Notes: a model not told the origin generated them from the sequence alone. Counted from the first letter of the stretch, positions 1 through 9,478 are shown. The stretch: DNA of 64,000 nt from Curtobacterium sp. GC_Cur_3 (GCF_026544205.1 NZ_JALNUI010000024.1:1-64000); one strand, 5' to 3'. Made by a program: numbers and translations.

Positions 1-16
1 TCGTTCCGACCTCCTA

Positions 17-64
17 CGCGCGTTCCCGCTCCCCATCGCGGGCGTCATGGGAAGGACCGCGCGG
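17..64. repeat. Palindromic repeat, CTTCCC/ATCGCGGGCGTCA family
   Basis: The core CCCATCGCGGGCGTCATGGG is flanked by CGCG tracts and can fold into a short hairpin. Nearly the same core occurs three times in a 54-bp tandem array at 53108-53255. It lies downstream of the minus-strand gene that ends at 72, so it may act as a transcript end. The left window edge hides what lies beyond. Confidence 0.6.
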
Positions 65-71
65 CCCGGGG

Positions 72-527
72 TCAGGCGTCGGGACCGGTTACCCACTCCC
101 GGACCCGCAGCAGCGCCTCCCGACGCCAGCGCCAGTACGGTGCGAACTTCGTGCCGTCGTCCTCCCAGGCCCGCGTGAGCAGCCCGATCTGACGACGGCG
201 TTCCCGCCCGGCGGTGTCTCGCCACTCGACCCAGGCGTCGTCGAGCACGGCGGTGATGCCTGATCGGGGAAGCGTCCAGGAGACGAGGAAGCCGTCGTAC
301 CGGAGCGCGTCGTCGGTGAGGTGGACCGCGACCCGTGGCAGGCGGCTCGTGAGCCAGATCCCCGTCGCGACGAAGACCGCGCCGAGGACGACGAGGAACA
401 CCCGCGCCGACGCGTCCGGGGACGTCGCAGCGAGGGCGATCGTGACCCCGGTGCCGATGAACACCGGGCCCATCACGATCACGTTGATCACACGGTCGAG
501 CTTCGGCGGGCGGATCGTGGTCGTCAC
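72..527 (-). CDS. Hypothetical membrane protein, two N-terminal helices
   Basis: 151 residues from a GTG start. Two hydrophobic segments lie at about residues 14-34 (VINVIVMGPVFIGTGVTI) and 43-60, followed by a soluble C-terminal half rich in Trp and Arg that resembles a small beta-rich or PH-like domain. The GTG overlaps the TGA of the upstream gene by four bases, so the two form a translationally coupled pair; this overlap decides the start. I recognise no enzyme motif and cannot assign a function. The longer open frame upstream is an antisense artefact of high GC. Confidence 0.8.
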   Translation of the reverse strand: MTTTIRPPKLDRVINVIVMGPVFIGTGVTIALAATSPDASARVFLVVLGAVFVATGIWLTSRLPRVAVHLTDDALRYDGFLVSWTLPRSGITAVLDDAWVEWRDTAGRERRRQIGLLTRAWEDDGTKFAPYWRWRREALLRVREWVTGPDA

Positions 528-832
528 GCGGTGCCGTCCTCGAGGGCGTCGAGCTCGGCGCGGGCGCGCTCCGCGTCGGCGACGCGGTCGGCCTCCGGGC
601 GCTCCCACCACACCGGACCGCGTTCGCCGAGGCCGTGCTTGGCCAGGCCGTTCCGGTGCCGGGCGGCCTCGAGCGCCGCGTCGTCGCCCGCGCGCTTCGC
701 CTGCTTGACCGCGTTCCGCCCACGCCCGAGGTGCGACCGGAGGGCCGCGGCGATCTCCTCGGGAACGGCGGGGTCCGTGCGGCGCCAGCGTCGGCCGTCG
801 ACGACGAAGAAGTGCTCGTCCGGCTCGCTCAT
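524..832 (-). CDS. Conserved hypothetical protein, Arg-rich, soluble
   Basis: 102 residues starting MSEPDEHFFVVDGRRWRRTD. The N-terminal pattern FVVDGRRWRRTDP followed by a helical Arg/Ala-rich region and a KHGLGERGPVWWERP motif is, as I recall, a small conserved actinobacterial family sometimes mislabelled as a Tol biopolymer transporter. No membrane segment or catalytic motif is visible. It is first in a two-gene operon with the membrane protein downstream (GTGA overlap) and is divergent from the radical SAM gene, with only 45 bp between the two starts. Confidence 0.82.
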   Translation of the reverse strand: MSEPDEHFFVVDGRRWRRTDPAVPEEIAAALRSHLGRGRNAVKQAKRAGDDAALEAARHRNGLAKHGLGERGPVWWERPEADRVADAERARAELDALEDGTA

Positions 833-877
833 GCGTCCGAGTCTGCACCGTCGGTGGTGCCCGGTAGACAGGGAACG

Positions 878-1951
878 ATGACAGAACCCCGCGTGCGCCC
901 GATGCTCGACGTCCACCGCATCTACGCCGAACCCGCGGCGCTCGAGCTGCCCCGTGGGGCCGAGGTCGTCGCCAGGTGGCCCGACGCCGAGGTCGTCCCC
1001 GTCGAGTCGCACTGGAACATCCCCGAGGTCCACGGCGACGAGCGCAACGTCTCGCGCTGGGTCCGGATCAAGACGGAGGCGCTGGTGCTCGGCGTGAAGA
1101 AGTCGCTCGTCACCCGGCCGAACGGCCGCTCGGCGGACTTCATCGCGCCGTCGACGGCCAACGGCTGCGCGATGGCGTGCGCGTACTGCTACGTCCCGCG
1201 CCGCAAGGGCTACAGCAACCCCGTCACGGTGTTCGCGAACATCGAGCAGATCACGAAGCACATCGCGCGGAACGTCCAGAAGCGGGGGCAGAAGACCGAG
1301 CCGAACCAGTGCGATCCGGACGCCTGGGTCTACGACATCGGCGAGAACAGCGACTGCTCCGTCGACGCGATGATCAGCGACAACGTGCGCGACCTCTGCG
1401 ACCTGTTCCGGATGACCCCGACGGCGAAGGCGTCCTTCGCGACGAAGTACGTCAACCGCGACCTGCTCGACTGGGACCCGATGGGGCGCACGCGCATCCG
1501 GTTCTCGCTCATGCCGCACGAGACGGCGAAGGTCACCGACATCCGGACCTCCCCGATCGCCGAGCGGATCGCCGCGGTGAACGACTTCGTCGACGCCGGG
1601 TACGAGGTCCACCTCAACTTCTCGCCCGTGATCCTCACGCCGACGTGGGAGTCCGACTGGGCGGAGCTGCTGCGTCAGGTCGACGACGTGCTCTCCCCGC
1701 GGGCGAAGGCGCAGCTCGCGTCGGAGGTCATCTTCCTCACGCACAACGAGCCCCTGCACCAGGTCAACCTCGGCTGGCACCCGAAGGCCGAGGACCTGCT
1801 CTGGCGTCCGGACCTGCAGGAGCAGAAGGTGTCGCAGAACGGTGCCGTCAACGTCCGGTACCGCTCGGGCATGAAGGGGCAGCTCGTCGAGCGGTTCCGC
1901 GAGCTCGTCGCCGAGCACCTGCCGTCCTGCCGGATCCGCTACGCCTTCTGA
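878..1951 (+). CDS. Spore photoproduct lyase family radical SAM protein
   Basis: 357 residues. The radical SAM cluster motif CAMACAYC gives C97, C101 and C104 (CX3CX2C), which ligate a 4Fe-4S cluster that cleaves S-adenosylmethionine. Overall similarity is to the SplB family, which reverses UV-induced thymine spore photoproduct in DNA. The organism is not expected to sporulate, so repair of dry-state UV damage is a plausible role, but the exact lesion is inference. ATG at 878 was chosen because it follows the divergent neighbour's start and begins MTEPRVRPMLDVHRIY, as the family usually does. The upstream extension is antisense to the 524-832 gene. Confidence 0.88.
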   Translation: MTEPRVRPMLDVHRIYAEPAALELPRGAEVVARWPDAEVVPVESHWNIPEVHGDERNVSRWVRIKTEALVLGVKKSLVTRPNGRSADFIAPSTANGCAMACAYCYVPRRKGYSNPVTVFANIEQITKHIARNVQKRGQKTEPNQCDPDAWVYDIGENSDCSVDAMISDNVRDLCDLFRMTPTAKASFATKYVNRDLLDWDPMGRTRIRFSLMPHETAKVTDIRTSPIAERIAAVNDFVDAGYEVHLNFSPVILTPTWESDWAELLRQVDDVLSPRAKAQLASEVIFLTHNEPLHQVNLGWHPKAEDLLWRPDLQEQKVSQNGAVNVRYRSGMKGQLVERFRELVAEHLPSCRIRYAF

Positions 1952-1984
1952 CCGCACGAATCCGAGGGCACGAACTGCAACCAC

Positions 1985-2018
1985 GAACGGCTCGGCATCC
2001 GTGGATGCCGAGCCGTTC
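1985..2018. terminator. Perfect inverted repeat between convergent genes
   Basis: Arms GAACGGCTCGGCATCC and its exact complement (16 bp each) are separated by only GT, between the ends of the radical SAM gene (+) and csbD (-). There is no T-tract on either side. Position and symmetry suggest a bidirectional terminator. Confidence 0.65.
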
Positions 2019-2038
2019 ACGTGTTCAGGAGCAGGTGC

Positions 2039-2215
2039 TCACTTGCCGTCGACGGCGTCCTTGGCCTTCTCGGTCTCCATGCGCGCCTCGCCCATGTGCT
2101 GGTCCTTCTTGCCCTGGGCGTGCAGCTCCTGGTCGTCGGTGTGCTCGCCGACGGTCTCCTCGACCTTGCCGACGATCTTCTGGGTGGCGTCCTTGGCCTT
2201 GTCTCCGAGCGACAT
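2039..2215 (-). CDS. CsbD family stress-response protein
   Basis: 58 residues, highly charged, starting MSLGDKAKDATQKIVGKVEE, the typical CsbD opening (KAKGxxKxxxGKxxEAxG). CsbD proteins are small, largely disordered or helical proteins induced by general stress; their molecular function is unknown. The start is fixed by a GGAAGG Shine-Dalgarno six bases before the ATG; the ATG nine codons upstream has none. It stands alone, convergent with the radical SAM gene. Confidence 0.88.
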   Translation of the reverse strand: MSLGDKAKDATQKIVGKVEETVGEHTDDQELHAQGKKDQHMGEARMETEKAKDAVDGK

Positions 2216-2320
2216 GGTGATTCCTTCCGGTGGGGGCATCACCGGTGGTCCCGGCGGTGTGTCACCGACAGTACGGACGCCTCTGTACCCCGTTCACTGC
2301 GGCGGGCCAGGTGCGGCTGA

Positions 2321-3421
2321 TCAGGGGATCATCCGGTCTGCGCGGTAGCGCGCGAACAGGTCGGCGAAGGCCTGTTCGGTGCGTCGGTAGCCCGTGAACC
2401 CGGCGTCGCGGCTCTTGCCCATGTCGGTGACGACCTCCATCGCGCGGCCCAGGTCGGCGTCGGTGTGCCACCACGACGCGACGCGGGCGATGTCCGGCTC
2501 GACGAGTCCGTGCCGCTCGGCGATGCCTGCCCAGGCCGCCTCGTACGGGGCCATCTGCTGCTCGAGCGGTCGGGCCTCCCCGGAGAACCCGACGACGCGC
2601 GCCGGGTCGACCCCGAGGTGTGCGGCGAGCCGCGGCCACATCCAGCGCCAGCGGAAGACGTCACCGTTGACGATGTTGAACGGCTCGTCGGCTCCCTCGG
2701 GCGAGGTCGCCGCCCACACCATGTGCTCGGCGAGCAGACCGGCGTCGGTCATGTCGGTGAGGCCGTTCCACTGGGCCTCGCTGCCGGGGAAGACGAAGTC
2801 CAGGTCGAGCTCCTTGGCCAGCGTCGCCTGCACCGCGAGGGTCAGGCCCATGTTCATCGCGTTGCCGACCGCGTGGCCGATCACCGTGTGGGAGCGGTGC
2901 ACGGACCACGTGAAGCCCTGACGCTCGGCGGCGGCGAAGAGCTCGTCCTCCTGCGCGTAGTAGAAGTTCGGGGTGTCCAGCCGCGGTTCCTCCTCGTGGA
3001 AGGGGGTGTCGGGCATCTCGCCCGCGGCGTACGCCTCGAACGGGCCGAGGTAGTGCTTCAGCCCGGTCACCAGGGCGACGTGGGCGAGCGGCGCGTGGTC
3101 GAGGGCGGCGAGCAGGTCGCGCACCATCGCACTGTTGACGGCGATGTTCTCGGCCTCGGTCGCCTGTCGCTGCCAGGCGGTGAAGAACACGTGCGTGGGT
3201 CGTTCGTCAGCGAGTGCGCTGCGGAGCCCCTCGGGGTCGCGGAGGTCGGCGGCGATGCCACGGACGCCGTCGCGGGTGCCGGCGCGACGGGAGAGTGCGC
3301 TCACCGCCCACCCGTCCTGGGTCAGGCGCTCGACGAGGGAGGAGCCGGTGATGCCGCTGGCACCCACGACGAGGGCGCTGCGCTGGTCGGTGGACTGTGT
3401 GGTGGTTCCGTCGGGAGTCAT
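2321..3421 (-). CDS. SDR family oxidoreductase, PRISE-like
   Basis: 366 residues. The N-terminal Rossmann motif GASGITGSSLVERL (about residues 20-33) binds NAD(P)H. Length, the LSRR segment, the VTGLKHYLGPFEAY region and the FYYAQED segment match atypical SDRs of the progesterone 5-beta-reductase/iridoid synthase (PRISE) group, which reduce enones, so a role in reducing conjugated carbonyl compounds is possible. The usual YxxxK is replaced in this family by a tyrosine in an FYYxxED context, seen here at about residue 176. Substrate unknown. ATG at 3421 begins MTPDGTTTQSTDQRSALVVG; the antisense-rich extension upstream is not protein-like. Confidence 0.86.
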   Translation of the reverse strand: MTPDGTTTQSTDQRSALVVGASGITGSSLVERLTQDGWAVSALSRRAGTRDGVRGIAADLRDPEGLRSALADERPTHVFFTAWQRQATEAENIAVNSAMVRDLLAALDHAPLAHVALVTGLKHYLGPFEAYAAGEMPDTPFHEEEPRLDTPNFYYAQEDELFAAAERQGFTWSVHRSHTVIGHAVGNAMNMGLTLAVQATLAKELDLDFVFPGSEAQWNGLTDMTDAGLLAEHMVWAATSPEGADEPFNIVNGDVFRWRWMWPRLAAHLGVDPARVVGFSGEARPLEQQMAPYEAAWAGIAERHGLVEPDIARVASWWHTDADLGRAMEVVTDMGKSRDAGFTGYRRTEQAFADLFARYRADRMIP

Positions 3422-3459
3422 CGCTGGTAGCCAACACCTGTCGTCACGAGGGTGTTCCC

Positions 3460-3858
3460 TCAGCGTGGACGGCGGATGCGGATCGGGCCCTTGGCGGTCG
3501 AGGGGTCGATGACGTTCCCGCCCTGGGTGATCTCGACCTCGCCCCTGGCGACCATCCGCCGTGCGGCGCGACGGGCGGGTTCCATGAGGTCGCGCCAGTC
3601 CTCGCCACCGATCGCCCGCGCGGCGTCGGAGGGGCAGATGCTCGAGGTCAGTGCCCGGGCGTCCAGCAGTTCGTCGATGGTGCGCTCGAGCGTCCGGTCG
3701 GTGTCGTCGAGCTTGTGCCGACGGCAGGCGTCCGAGCACCACTTCGCATCGGGTGACGCCGACTCCGGCATCCGACGCCCGCAGGACGCACACGTCCGCT
3801 CGGCCTGTGCCGCCTCGACCCGGCGTGCGTCGTCCTCGGTGCGGATCGCTCGTCCCAT
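3460..3858 (-). CDS. DUF2256/DUF3253 zinc-ribbon protein
   Basis: 132 residues in two parts. An N-terminal four-cysteine knuckle, C23-X2-C26 and C41-X3-C45 (WCSDACRRHK), looks like a DUF2256-type zinc site. It is followed from about residue 55 by a DUF3253-like winged-helix domain (TIDELLDAR...ICPSDAARAIGG.DWRDLMEPARRAARRMVARGEVEITQ). DUF2256 is often found next to or fused with photolyase-related proteins; the function is unknown. It is divergent from the GH13 gene, with starts 66 bp apart. Confidence 0.85.
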   Translation of the reverse strand: MGRAIRTEDDARRVEAAQAERTCASCGRRMPESASPDAKWCSDACRRHKLDDTDRTLERTIDELLDARALTSSICPSDAARAIGGEDWRDLMEPARRAARRMVARGEVEITQGGNVIDPSTAKGPIRIRRPR

Positions 3859-3924
3859 GCGACCATCATCGTCCGGAAGCGCAGTCCCGTACCCAGCCGA
3901 CGCCGAGCTGGCAGCATCGGAGCA

Positions 3925-5262
3925 GTGACTCCCGACAGCGCCCCCGCCCGACCGTCCGAGCCCGCCTGGGTCGAGCACGTGCTGTGGTGGCACGTCTACC
4001 CGCTCGGCTTCGTCGGCGCCGAGGTCCGCCCCGAGACGCCCGTCGGCGACCGGCCGGTGGAGCACCGCCTCGACCGGGTCACCGGCTGGCTCGACCACGT
4101 CGTCGACCTCGGCCTGAACGGGCTGCTCCTCGGGCCGGTCTTCGCGAGCAGCACGCACGGGTACGACACGGTCGACCACCTGCGGATCGACCCGCGCCTC
4201 GGCGACGACACCGACTTCGACGCGCTCGTGGCCGCGGCGCACGGGCGCGGCATCCGGGTGGTGCTCGACGGCGTCTTCAACCACGTCGGCCGTGAGCACC
4301 CCGCGTTCCGGGCGCTCGAGACCGACGGACCCGGCGCGGCGTCCGCACCGCTGTTCGGCATCGACTGGACCGGCTGGAACCCCGGCGACCCGGTACCGGT
4401 CGGACTGTTCGAGGGCCACGACATCCTCGTGGCGCTCGACCACTCCGCCCAGGCGACCGAGGACCTCGTCGTCGACGTGATGACCCACTGGCTGGAGCGT
4501 GGCGTGGACGGGTGGCGGCTCGACGCGGCCTACGCGGTGCCGTCGGCGTTCTGGGCGCGGGTGCTGCCGCGCGTGCGGGAGCGGTTCCCGGACGCGTGGT
4601 TCACCGGCGAGGTCATCCACGGCGACACGGCCGCGATCGTCACCGAGTCGACGATGGACTCGACCACGCAGTACGAGCTGTGGCAGGCGGTGTGGCACGG
4701 GATCGCCGACCGGAACTGCTTCGAGCTGGCGCACGCGATCGAACGCCACGACGCACTGCTCGCGACGTCGGCCCCGAGCACGTTCATCGGCAACCACGAC
4801 GTGACCCGCATCGCCAGCGCGGTGGGGGAGCGGTTCGCGCCGCACGCGGCCGCGGTGCTGTTCACCGTCGCCGGCACCCCGAGCGTGTGGGCGGGCGACG
4901 AGTACGGGTGGACCGGGGAGAAGGAGGAGCGCCTGGGTGGCGACGACGCCGTCCGACCGGAGTTCCCGCCGACGCCCCCGGAGCCGACGGCGCTGACCCA
5001 CACGTACGAGGCGCTCATCGCCCTCCGCCGTCGGCACCCCTGGCTGCACCGGGCGCACACCGACGTCGTGCACCTGGAGAACACCGTCGTCGTGCTGCGG
5101 ACGGCGACCGGGGACGACGCGGTGGTGACCGCCCTGAACCTGGCCGAGGAACCTGTCGAGGTACCCGCGGCCGACGCGACCCGGGTCGAGGCGGGCGCAG
5201 GCGACCTGCGGGGCGGCACCCTGAGCCTCCCGGCCGCGGGCTGGGCCGTCCTGACCAGCTGA
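3925..5262 (+). CDS. GH13 alpha-amylase family hydrolase
   Basis: 445 residues from a GTG start, shorter than most GH13 enzymes and without a signal peptide, so cytoplasmic. The four GH13 conserved regions are present in order: DGVFNHVG (region I), GWRLDAAY (region II, nucleophile Asp in RLD), FTGEVIHGD (region III, acid/base Glu) and FIGNHDVTRI (region IV). The short C-terminal beta domain ends near residue 440. Region III GEVIHGD and the lack of an N-terminal starch-binding domain resemble small neopullulanase/cyclomaltodextrinase-like hydrolases acting on alpha-glucans or maltooligosaccharides; precise substrate unknown. No strong Shine-Dalgarno is seen. Confidence 0.88.
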   Translation: MTPDSAPARPSEPAWVEHVLWWHVYPLGFVGAEVRPETPVGDRPVEHRLDRVTGWLDHVVDLGLNGLLLGPVFASSTHGYDTVDHLRIDPRLGDDTDFDALVAAAHGRGIRVVLDGVFNHVGREHPAFRALETDGPGAASAPLFGIDWTGWNPGDPVPVGLFEGHDILVALDHSAQATEDLVVDVMTHWLERGVDGWRLDAAYAVPSAFWARVLPRVRERFPDAWFTGEVIHGDTAAIVTESTMDSTTQYELWQAVWHGIADRNCFELAHAIERHDALLATSAPSTFIGNHDVTRIASAVGERFAPHAAAVLFTVAGTPSVWAGDEYGWTGEKEERLGGDDAVRPEFPPTPPEPTALTHTYEALIALRRRHPWLHRAHTDVVHLENTVVVLRTATGDDAVVTALNLAEEPVEVPAADATRVEAGAGDLRGGTLSLPAAGWAVLTS

Positions 5263-5271
5263 CAGGGCCAA

Positions 5272-5339
5272 CGAGACTCGGGCCGGCGGACAGTTCCGCG
5301 GGTCCAGGACCCGCAGAGTGTCCGCCGGCCCGAGTCTCG
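5272..5339. repeat. 68-bp palindromic element (family D) between convergent genes
   Basis: Arms of 21 bp beginning CGAGACTCGGGCCGGCGGACA are exact complements. The centre carries a second hairpin, GCGGGTCC-A-GGACCCGC. It separates the GH13 gene (+) from mmsB (-) and probably terminates both. The right arm matches 21 of 22 bases of a segment inside the fused ABC ATPase gene (23933-23954), where a palindrome of exactly the same size is found. Confidence 0.85.
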
Positions 5340-5372
5340 GTCCAGCGCGCTACGCGCGCCGCGCGGTGCGCC

Positions 5373-6554
5373 CTACTTCCGGGCGGACGCCGCCCGGCGC
5401 TTGTTGAACACGTCGAACGCGACGGCGGCGAGCAGCACCAGGCCCTTGATGAGGGACTGGAACTCGGTGCCGACACCGAGGATCGACATGCCGTTGTTCA
5501 GGATGCCGATGATGAGACCACCGACGATGGCGCCCGGCACGGTGCCGATGCCGCCGGTGACGGCTGCGCCACCGATGAACACGGCGGCGATGGCGTCGAG
5601 CTCGAAGCCGTTGCCCGCGCTCGGCGAGGCGAGGTTCAGCTGGCCGGTGAAGACCACGCCGGCCAGGGCCGAGATGACACCCATGTTGACGAAGAGCAGG
5701 AACGTGACGCGCTTCGTCTTCACGCCGGACAGCTGCGCCGCGAGGGCGTTGCCACCGATGGCGTAGATGTGGCGACCGAACACCGCGCTGCGCATGACGA
5801 GCGAGTACACGACCACGAGCACGCCGAGGATGACGAGCACGATCGGGGTGCCGTTGTAGCTGGCGAGGAGCAGTGCGACGTACAGGACCAGCGCGACGGT
5901 GAAGACGAGCTTCGTCATGAACCAGGCGAAGGGCTCGTCCTCGAGCTGGTACTTGCGGCGGGTGGCACGGCCACGGAACGCGGTGACGACCAGGATCGCG
6001 GCGGCCGCGAAGCCGAGGATCATCGTCAGCGGCTCGTAGCCCGAGCTGCCGAACGCCGGCAGGAAGCCGGAGCCGAGCGAGCGGAAGCCCTCCGGGAACG
6101 GCGAGATCTGCTGGTTCTGCAGGGCGATCTGGGCCGCACCACGGAACGCGAGCATGCCCGCCAGCGTCACGATGAACGCCGGGATCCCGAAGTAGGCGAT
6201 CCAGAAGCCCTGCCAGGCGCCGACGAGGGCGCCGATGACCAGGCAGAGGACGACCGCGATCGGCCACGGCACGTGCCACTGGGTGATCATCACGCCGGCC
6301 ATCGCGCCGGTGAAGGCGACGACGGAACCGACCGACAGGTCGATGTGGCCGGCGATGATGACCATCACCATGCCGATGGCGAGGATCAGGATGTAGCTGT
6401 TCTGGACGACCAGGTTCGAGACGTTGATCGGGGCGAGGGTGATCCCGCCGGTCGTCACCTGGAAGAAGATGACGATGACGATCAGCGCGATGAACAGGCC
6501 GATCTGCCGGAGCTGCCCGGTGAGGTAACTAGCTGCGGACTTGAGCGCGTTCAT
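5373..6554 (-). CDS. mmsB: Multiple monosaccharide ABC transporter permease MmsB
   Basis: 393 residues, about ten hydrophobic helices, with the BPD_transp_2 signature ([16 protein letters not shown] near residue 69, and [19 protein letters not shown] near 334). It forms the membrane channel of a CUT2-type sugar importer with MmsA and ChvE. Its ATG lies 26 bp inside the end of mmsA, so translation is coupled. Last gene of chvE-mmsA-mmsB. Known homologues take up arabinose, xylose, glucose, galactose or fucose; the operator shared with araBDA points to L-arabinose among the substrates here. Confidence 0.92.
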   Translation of the reverse strand: MNALKSAASYLTGQLRQIGLFIALIVIVIFFQVTTGGITLAPINVSNLVVQNSYILILAIGMVMVIIAGHIDLSVGSVVAFTGAMAGVMITQWHVPWPIAVVLCLVIGALVGAWQGFWIAYFGIPAFIVTLAGMLAFRGAAQIALQNQQISPFPEGFRSLGSGFLPAFGSSGYEPLTMILGFAAAAILVVTAFRGRATRRKYQLEDEPFAWFMTKLVFTVALVLYVALLLASYNGTPIVLVILGVLVVVYSLVMRSAVFGRHIYAIGGNALAAQLSGVKTKRVTFLLFVNMGVISALAGVVFTGQLNLASPSAGNGFELDAIAAVFIGGAAVTGGIGTVPGAIVGGLIIGILNNGMSILGVGTEFQSLIKGLVLLAAVAFDVFNKRRAASARK

Positions 6555-8091
6555 TGACTGGGGTCTCCCGTTCCTGGGTCATGTACTGCATGAGGGTCTC
6601 CGGCGTCGCCTCGGAGCGGGGGACGTCCGCCGTGATGCGACCCTCGGACAGGGTGTAGATGCGGTCGCAGATGCCGAGCAGCTCGGGGAGTTCCGAGGAG
6701 ATCACGATGATCCCCTTCCCCTGGTCCGCGAGCGCGTTGATGATCGTGTAGATCTCGTACTTGGCGCCGACGTCGATGCCGCGGGTGGGCTCGTCGAGGA
6801 TGAGCACGTCGGGGTCGGCGTACATCCACTTCGACAGGACGACCTTCTGCTGGTTGCCACCGGAGAGCTTCCCCGTGACCGCGTTGACGGTCGGTGCCTT
6901 GATGTTCATGTTCTTGAGGAACTGCCGTGCGACGGTGGTCTCCTCGGAGCCGTTCACGAAGCCCCACTTGGCGAGCTTGCCGAGTGCCGAGCCGGAGACG
7001 TTCCGCTTGATGTCGTCGAGCAGGTTCAGGCCGTAGCGCTTGCGGTCCTCGGTGGCGTAGGCGATGCCGTTGTCGATCGCCGCGGTCACCGTGTTCGTCT
7101 TGATCGGGACGCCGCGCTTGTAGACGGTGCCGGAGATGCCGGTGCCGTACGAGTGCCCGAAGACGCTCATCGCGAGCTCGGTCCGTCCGGCGCCCATCAG
7201 GCCCGCGATGCCGACGATCTCACCGGCGCGGACGTTGAGGTTCGCCTGGTGGATGATCTCGCGCGAGCCGTCGAGCGGGTGGTGGACGGTCCAGTCCTCG
7301 ATCCGCAGGAGCTCCTCGCCGATGGTCGACTCGTGCTCCGGGTAGCGGGTCGACAGGTCGCGACCGACCATGCCCCGGATGATCCGGTTCTCGGAGATGT
7401 CGTCCGCGTGCATGTCGAGCGTCTCGATCGTCTGCCCGTCGCGGATGATCGTCACCTTGTCGGCGATCGCCTTGATCTCGTTGAGCTTGTGGCTGATGAT
7501 GATCGCCGTCATGCCCTCGGCCTGCAGCGAGCGGATCAGTTCGAGCAGGTGCGCCGAGTCGTCGTCGTTCAGGGCCGCGGTCGGCTCGTCGAGGATGAGG
7601 AGCTTGACCTTCTTCGACAGGGCCTTCGCGATCTCCACGAGCTGCTGCTTGCCGACGCCGATGTCCACGATCTTCGTGATCGGGTTGTCCTTGAGGCCGA
7701 CGCGCTGCAGGAGCTCGGCGGCCGCCAGGTTCGTCTTGTTCCAGTCGATGAAGCCGCCCTTGGACCGCTCGTTGCCGAGGAAGATGTTCTCGGCGATCGA
7801 CAGGAACGGGCTGAGCGCGAGCTCCTGGTGGATGATCACGACGCCGGCTTCTTCGGAGTCGTTGATGTTCGCGAACCTGACGGGCTTGCCGTCGAGCAGG
7901 ATCTCGCCCTCGAAGGACCCGGCCGGGTAGACCCCGGACAGCACCTTCATCAGCGTGGACTTGCCCGCGCCGTTCTCGCCGCAGATCGCGTGGACCTGGC
8001 CGCGTTCGACCTCGATGGAGACGCCCTGCAGGGCCTTGACGCCGGGGAACGTCTTGGTGATGTCCCGCATCTCGAGGATGGTGTCCGTCAC
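6529..8091 (-). CDS. mmsA: Multiple monosaccharide ABC transporter ATP-binding protein MmsA
   Basis: 520 residues with two ABC domains, as usual for CUT2 importers. The first has Walker [10 protein letters not shown] (about 37-45), a Walker [12 protein letters not shown] and an unusual signature region. The second has a degenerate Walker [10 protein letters not shown] (about 288-296), the signature LSGGNQQKV and Walker [13 protein letters not shown]. It energises sugar import through MmsB. It lies 154 bp downstream of chvE, a gap that contains two strong hairpins, and overlaps mmsB by 26 bp. Confidence 0.93.
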   Translation of the reverse strand: MTDTILEMRDITKTFPGVKALQGVSIEVERGQVHAICGENGAGKSTLMKVLSGVYPAGSFEGEILLDGKPVRFANINDSEEAGVVIIHQELALSPFLSIAENIFLGNERSKGGFIDWNKTNLAAAELLQRVGLKDNPITKIVDIGVGKQQLVEIAKALSKKVKLLILDEPTAALNDDDSAHLLELIRSLQAEGMTAIIISHKLNEIKAIADKVTIIRDGQTIETLDMHADDISENRIIRGMVGRDLSTRYPEHESTIGEELLRIEDWTVHHPLDGSREIIHQANLNVRAGEIVGIAGLMGAGRTELAMSVFGHSYGTGISGTVYKRGVPIKTNTVTAAIDNGIAYATEDRKRYGLNLLDDIKRNVSGSALGKLAKWGFVNGSEETTVARQFLKNMNIKAPTVNAVTGKLSGGNQQKVVLSKWMYADPDVLILDEPTRGIDVGAKYEIYTIINALADQGKGIIVISSELPELLGICDRIYTLSEGRITADVPRSEATPETLMQYMTQERETPVNERAQVRS

Positions 8092-8137
8092 GTGGACTGC
8101 CTTCCGTTGTGCGCGCGAGCGCGCGTGGTGAGACGAG

Positions 8138-8173
8138 CGGGAGGCGCGGTGCGGTCTGGCACCGCGCCTCCCG
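8138..8173. terminator. Intercistronic hairpin 1 between chvE and mmsA
   Basis: Perfect 15-bp inverted repeat, CGGGAGGCGCGGTGC, with loop GGTCTG. It lies between the binding-protein gene and the ATPase gene on the same strand. Such hairpins commonly protect or partly terminate the binding-protein transcript so that it is made in excess. The GGAGGC...GGTGC core resembles palindromes at 29495, 38063 and 56111. Confidence 0.7.
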
Positions 8174-8193
8174 TTCTGGAAGTGGGGCGGGCG

Positions 8194-8225
8194 GGAGGCG
8201 CGGGGCGGTGTGGCACCGCGCCTCC
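8194..8225. terminator. Intercistronic hairpin 2 between chvE and mmsA
   Basis: Second, imperfect copy of the preceding hairpin: GGAGGCGCGG pairs with CCGCGCCTCC around a 12-base loop, 20 bp upstream of the chvE stop. The two together make a tandem attenuator-like structure just 3' of chvE. Confidence 0.65.
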
Positions 8226-8245
8226 TGTCCGGAGTGGAGCAGGAC

Positions 8246-9379
8246 CTACTTGAGGTCGGCGTCCGTGTAGTAGCCCGAGTCGACGAGGACCTTCTTGTAG
8301 TTGTCCTTGGTGACGACCGTCGGCTGGAAGAGGAAGGTCGGGACGACCTTCACCTTGTTGTCGTAGGTCTTCGTGTCGTTGACCTCGGGCTTCTTGCCCG
8401 AGAGCAGGTCCTCGGCCATGCTCGCCGACTTCTCGGCCAGCTGACGCGTGTCCTTGTAGATGGTCGAGTACTGCTGGTCAGCGATGATCGACTTGACGCT
8501 GGCGGCCTCGGCGTCCTGACCGGTGATGGTCGGGAGCGGACGGCTCGAGGTGCCGTAGCCGGCGCCCTGCAGTGCCGAGATGATGCCGATCGACATGCCG
8601 TCGTACGGGGAGAGCACGCCGTTCAGCGTGGTGCCGCCGGAGTACGACTTCGCGACGAGGTTCTGCATGCGGGACTTGGCGGTCGCCGGGTCCCACTGCA
8701 GCGTGGCGGCCTGCGTGAAGCCGTCCTGGCCGGAGCCGATCTTGATGGTGCCGTCCTCGATGTACGGCTTGAGGGTCTTCATCGCGCCGTTGAAGAAGAA
8801 CGTGGCGTTGTTGTCGTCGGGCGAACCGGCGAAGACCTCGATGTTGAAGGGGCCCTTCTTGCCGGTCTTCTTGCCGTCCGCGTCGAGCACACCGAGACCG
8901 GTGAGCAGCGAGGTGGCCTGGTCGACGCCGACCTTCTCGTTGTCGAACGACACGTAGTAGTCGACGTTCTTGTTGCCCGTGAGCAGGCGGTCGTAGGAGA
9001 TCACCTTGATGCCGGCCTTGGCGGCGGCGTCGAGCTGGTCGGAGAGCGAACCACCGTCGATGGACGCGACGATGAGGACCTTCGCGCCCTTGGTGATCAT
9101 GTTGCTGACCTGCTGGACCTGCTGCGGGATCTTGTTGTCCGCGTACTCCAGGTCGACCTTGTAGCCGGCCTTCTCGAGGTCGGACTTGACGGCGTTGCCG
9201 TCCTTGATCCACCGCTCGGAGACCTTGGTCGGCATGGCGACGCCCACGAGGGCGCCCTTGTTGTCGGTGCTGCCGCTGCCGCCACCGTCGGAGGAGGCGC
9301 GACCGCCGGCCGAGCAGCCGGCGAGTGCGATGGCGATGCCGAGGGCTGCGACGCCCGCGACGATCCTGCGCTTCATCAT
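8246..9379 (-). CDS. chvE: Sugar-binding lipoprotein ChvE of the MmsAB importer
   Basis: 377 residues. A lipoprotein signal ([23 protein letters not shown]; lipobox LAGC, Cys about 22) is followed by a Ser/Gly linker and a periplasmic-binding-protein type 1 fold. Key segments are [19 protein letters not shown], the ISYDRLL hinge and [16 protein letters not shown], typical of ChvE/XylF-type binding proteins. It delivers monosaccharides to MmsB. The first of two ATGs was taken because AGAGG sits seven bases before it. First gene of the operon. Promoter (9479-9507) and operator (9467-9478) lie upstream, shared with the divergent lacI gene. Confidence 0.93.
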   Translation of the reverse strand: MMKRRIVAGVAALGIAIALAGCSAGGRASSDGGGSGSTDNKGALVGVAMPTKVSERWIKDGNAVKSDLEKAGYKVDLEYADNKIPQQVQQVSNMITKGAKVLIVASIDGGSLSDQLDAAAKAGIKVISYDRLLTGNKNVDYYVSFDNEKVGVDQATSLLTGLGVLDADGKKTGKKGPFNIEVFAGSPDDNNATFFFNGAMKTLKPYIEDGTIKIGSGQDGFTQAATLQWDPATAKSRMQNLVAKSYSGGTTLNGVLSPYDGMSIGIISALQGAGYGTSSRPLPTITGQDAEAASVKSIIADQQYSTIYKDTRQLAEKSASMAEDLLSGKKPEVNDTKTYDNKVKVVPTFLFQPTVVTKDNYKKVLVDSGYYTDADLK

Positions 9380-9466
9380 CGAAGTACCTCTGTTCCCGCC
9401 ACGTCGACGTCGACGTGAGCTGTGTGACCTCGGCTGCTGTGCCGGTGTCGGAGTGTGATGCTCTGA

Positions 9467-9478
9467 GTGAGCGCTCAC
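9467..9478. promoter_or_regulatory. Operator GTGAGCGCTCAC of the mms operon
   Basis: Perfect 12-bp palindrome directly abutting the -10 box of the chvE promoter and midway between the divergent lacI (9567) and chvE (9379) starts. Two identical copies lie at araB. The divergent LacI repressor is the most likely ligand, by autoregulatory arrangement (inference). Confidence 0.8.

Noticed and set aside
4512-6557. 681-codon plus-strand frame over GH13 and antisense to mmsB
   Set aside because: Shadow frame; low-complexity translation, and it conflicts with two well-supported genes.
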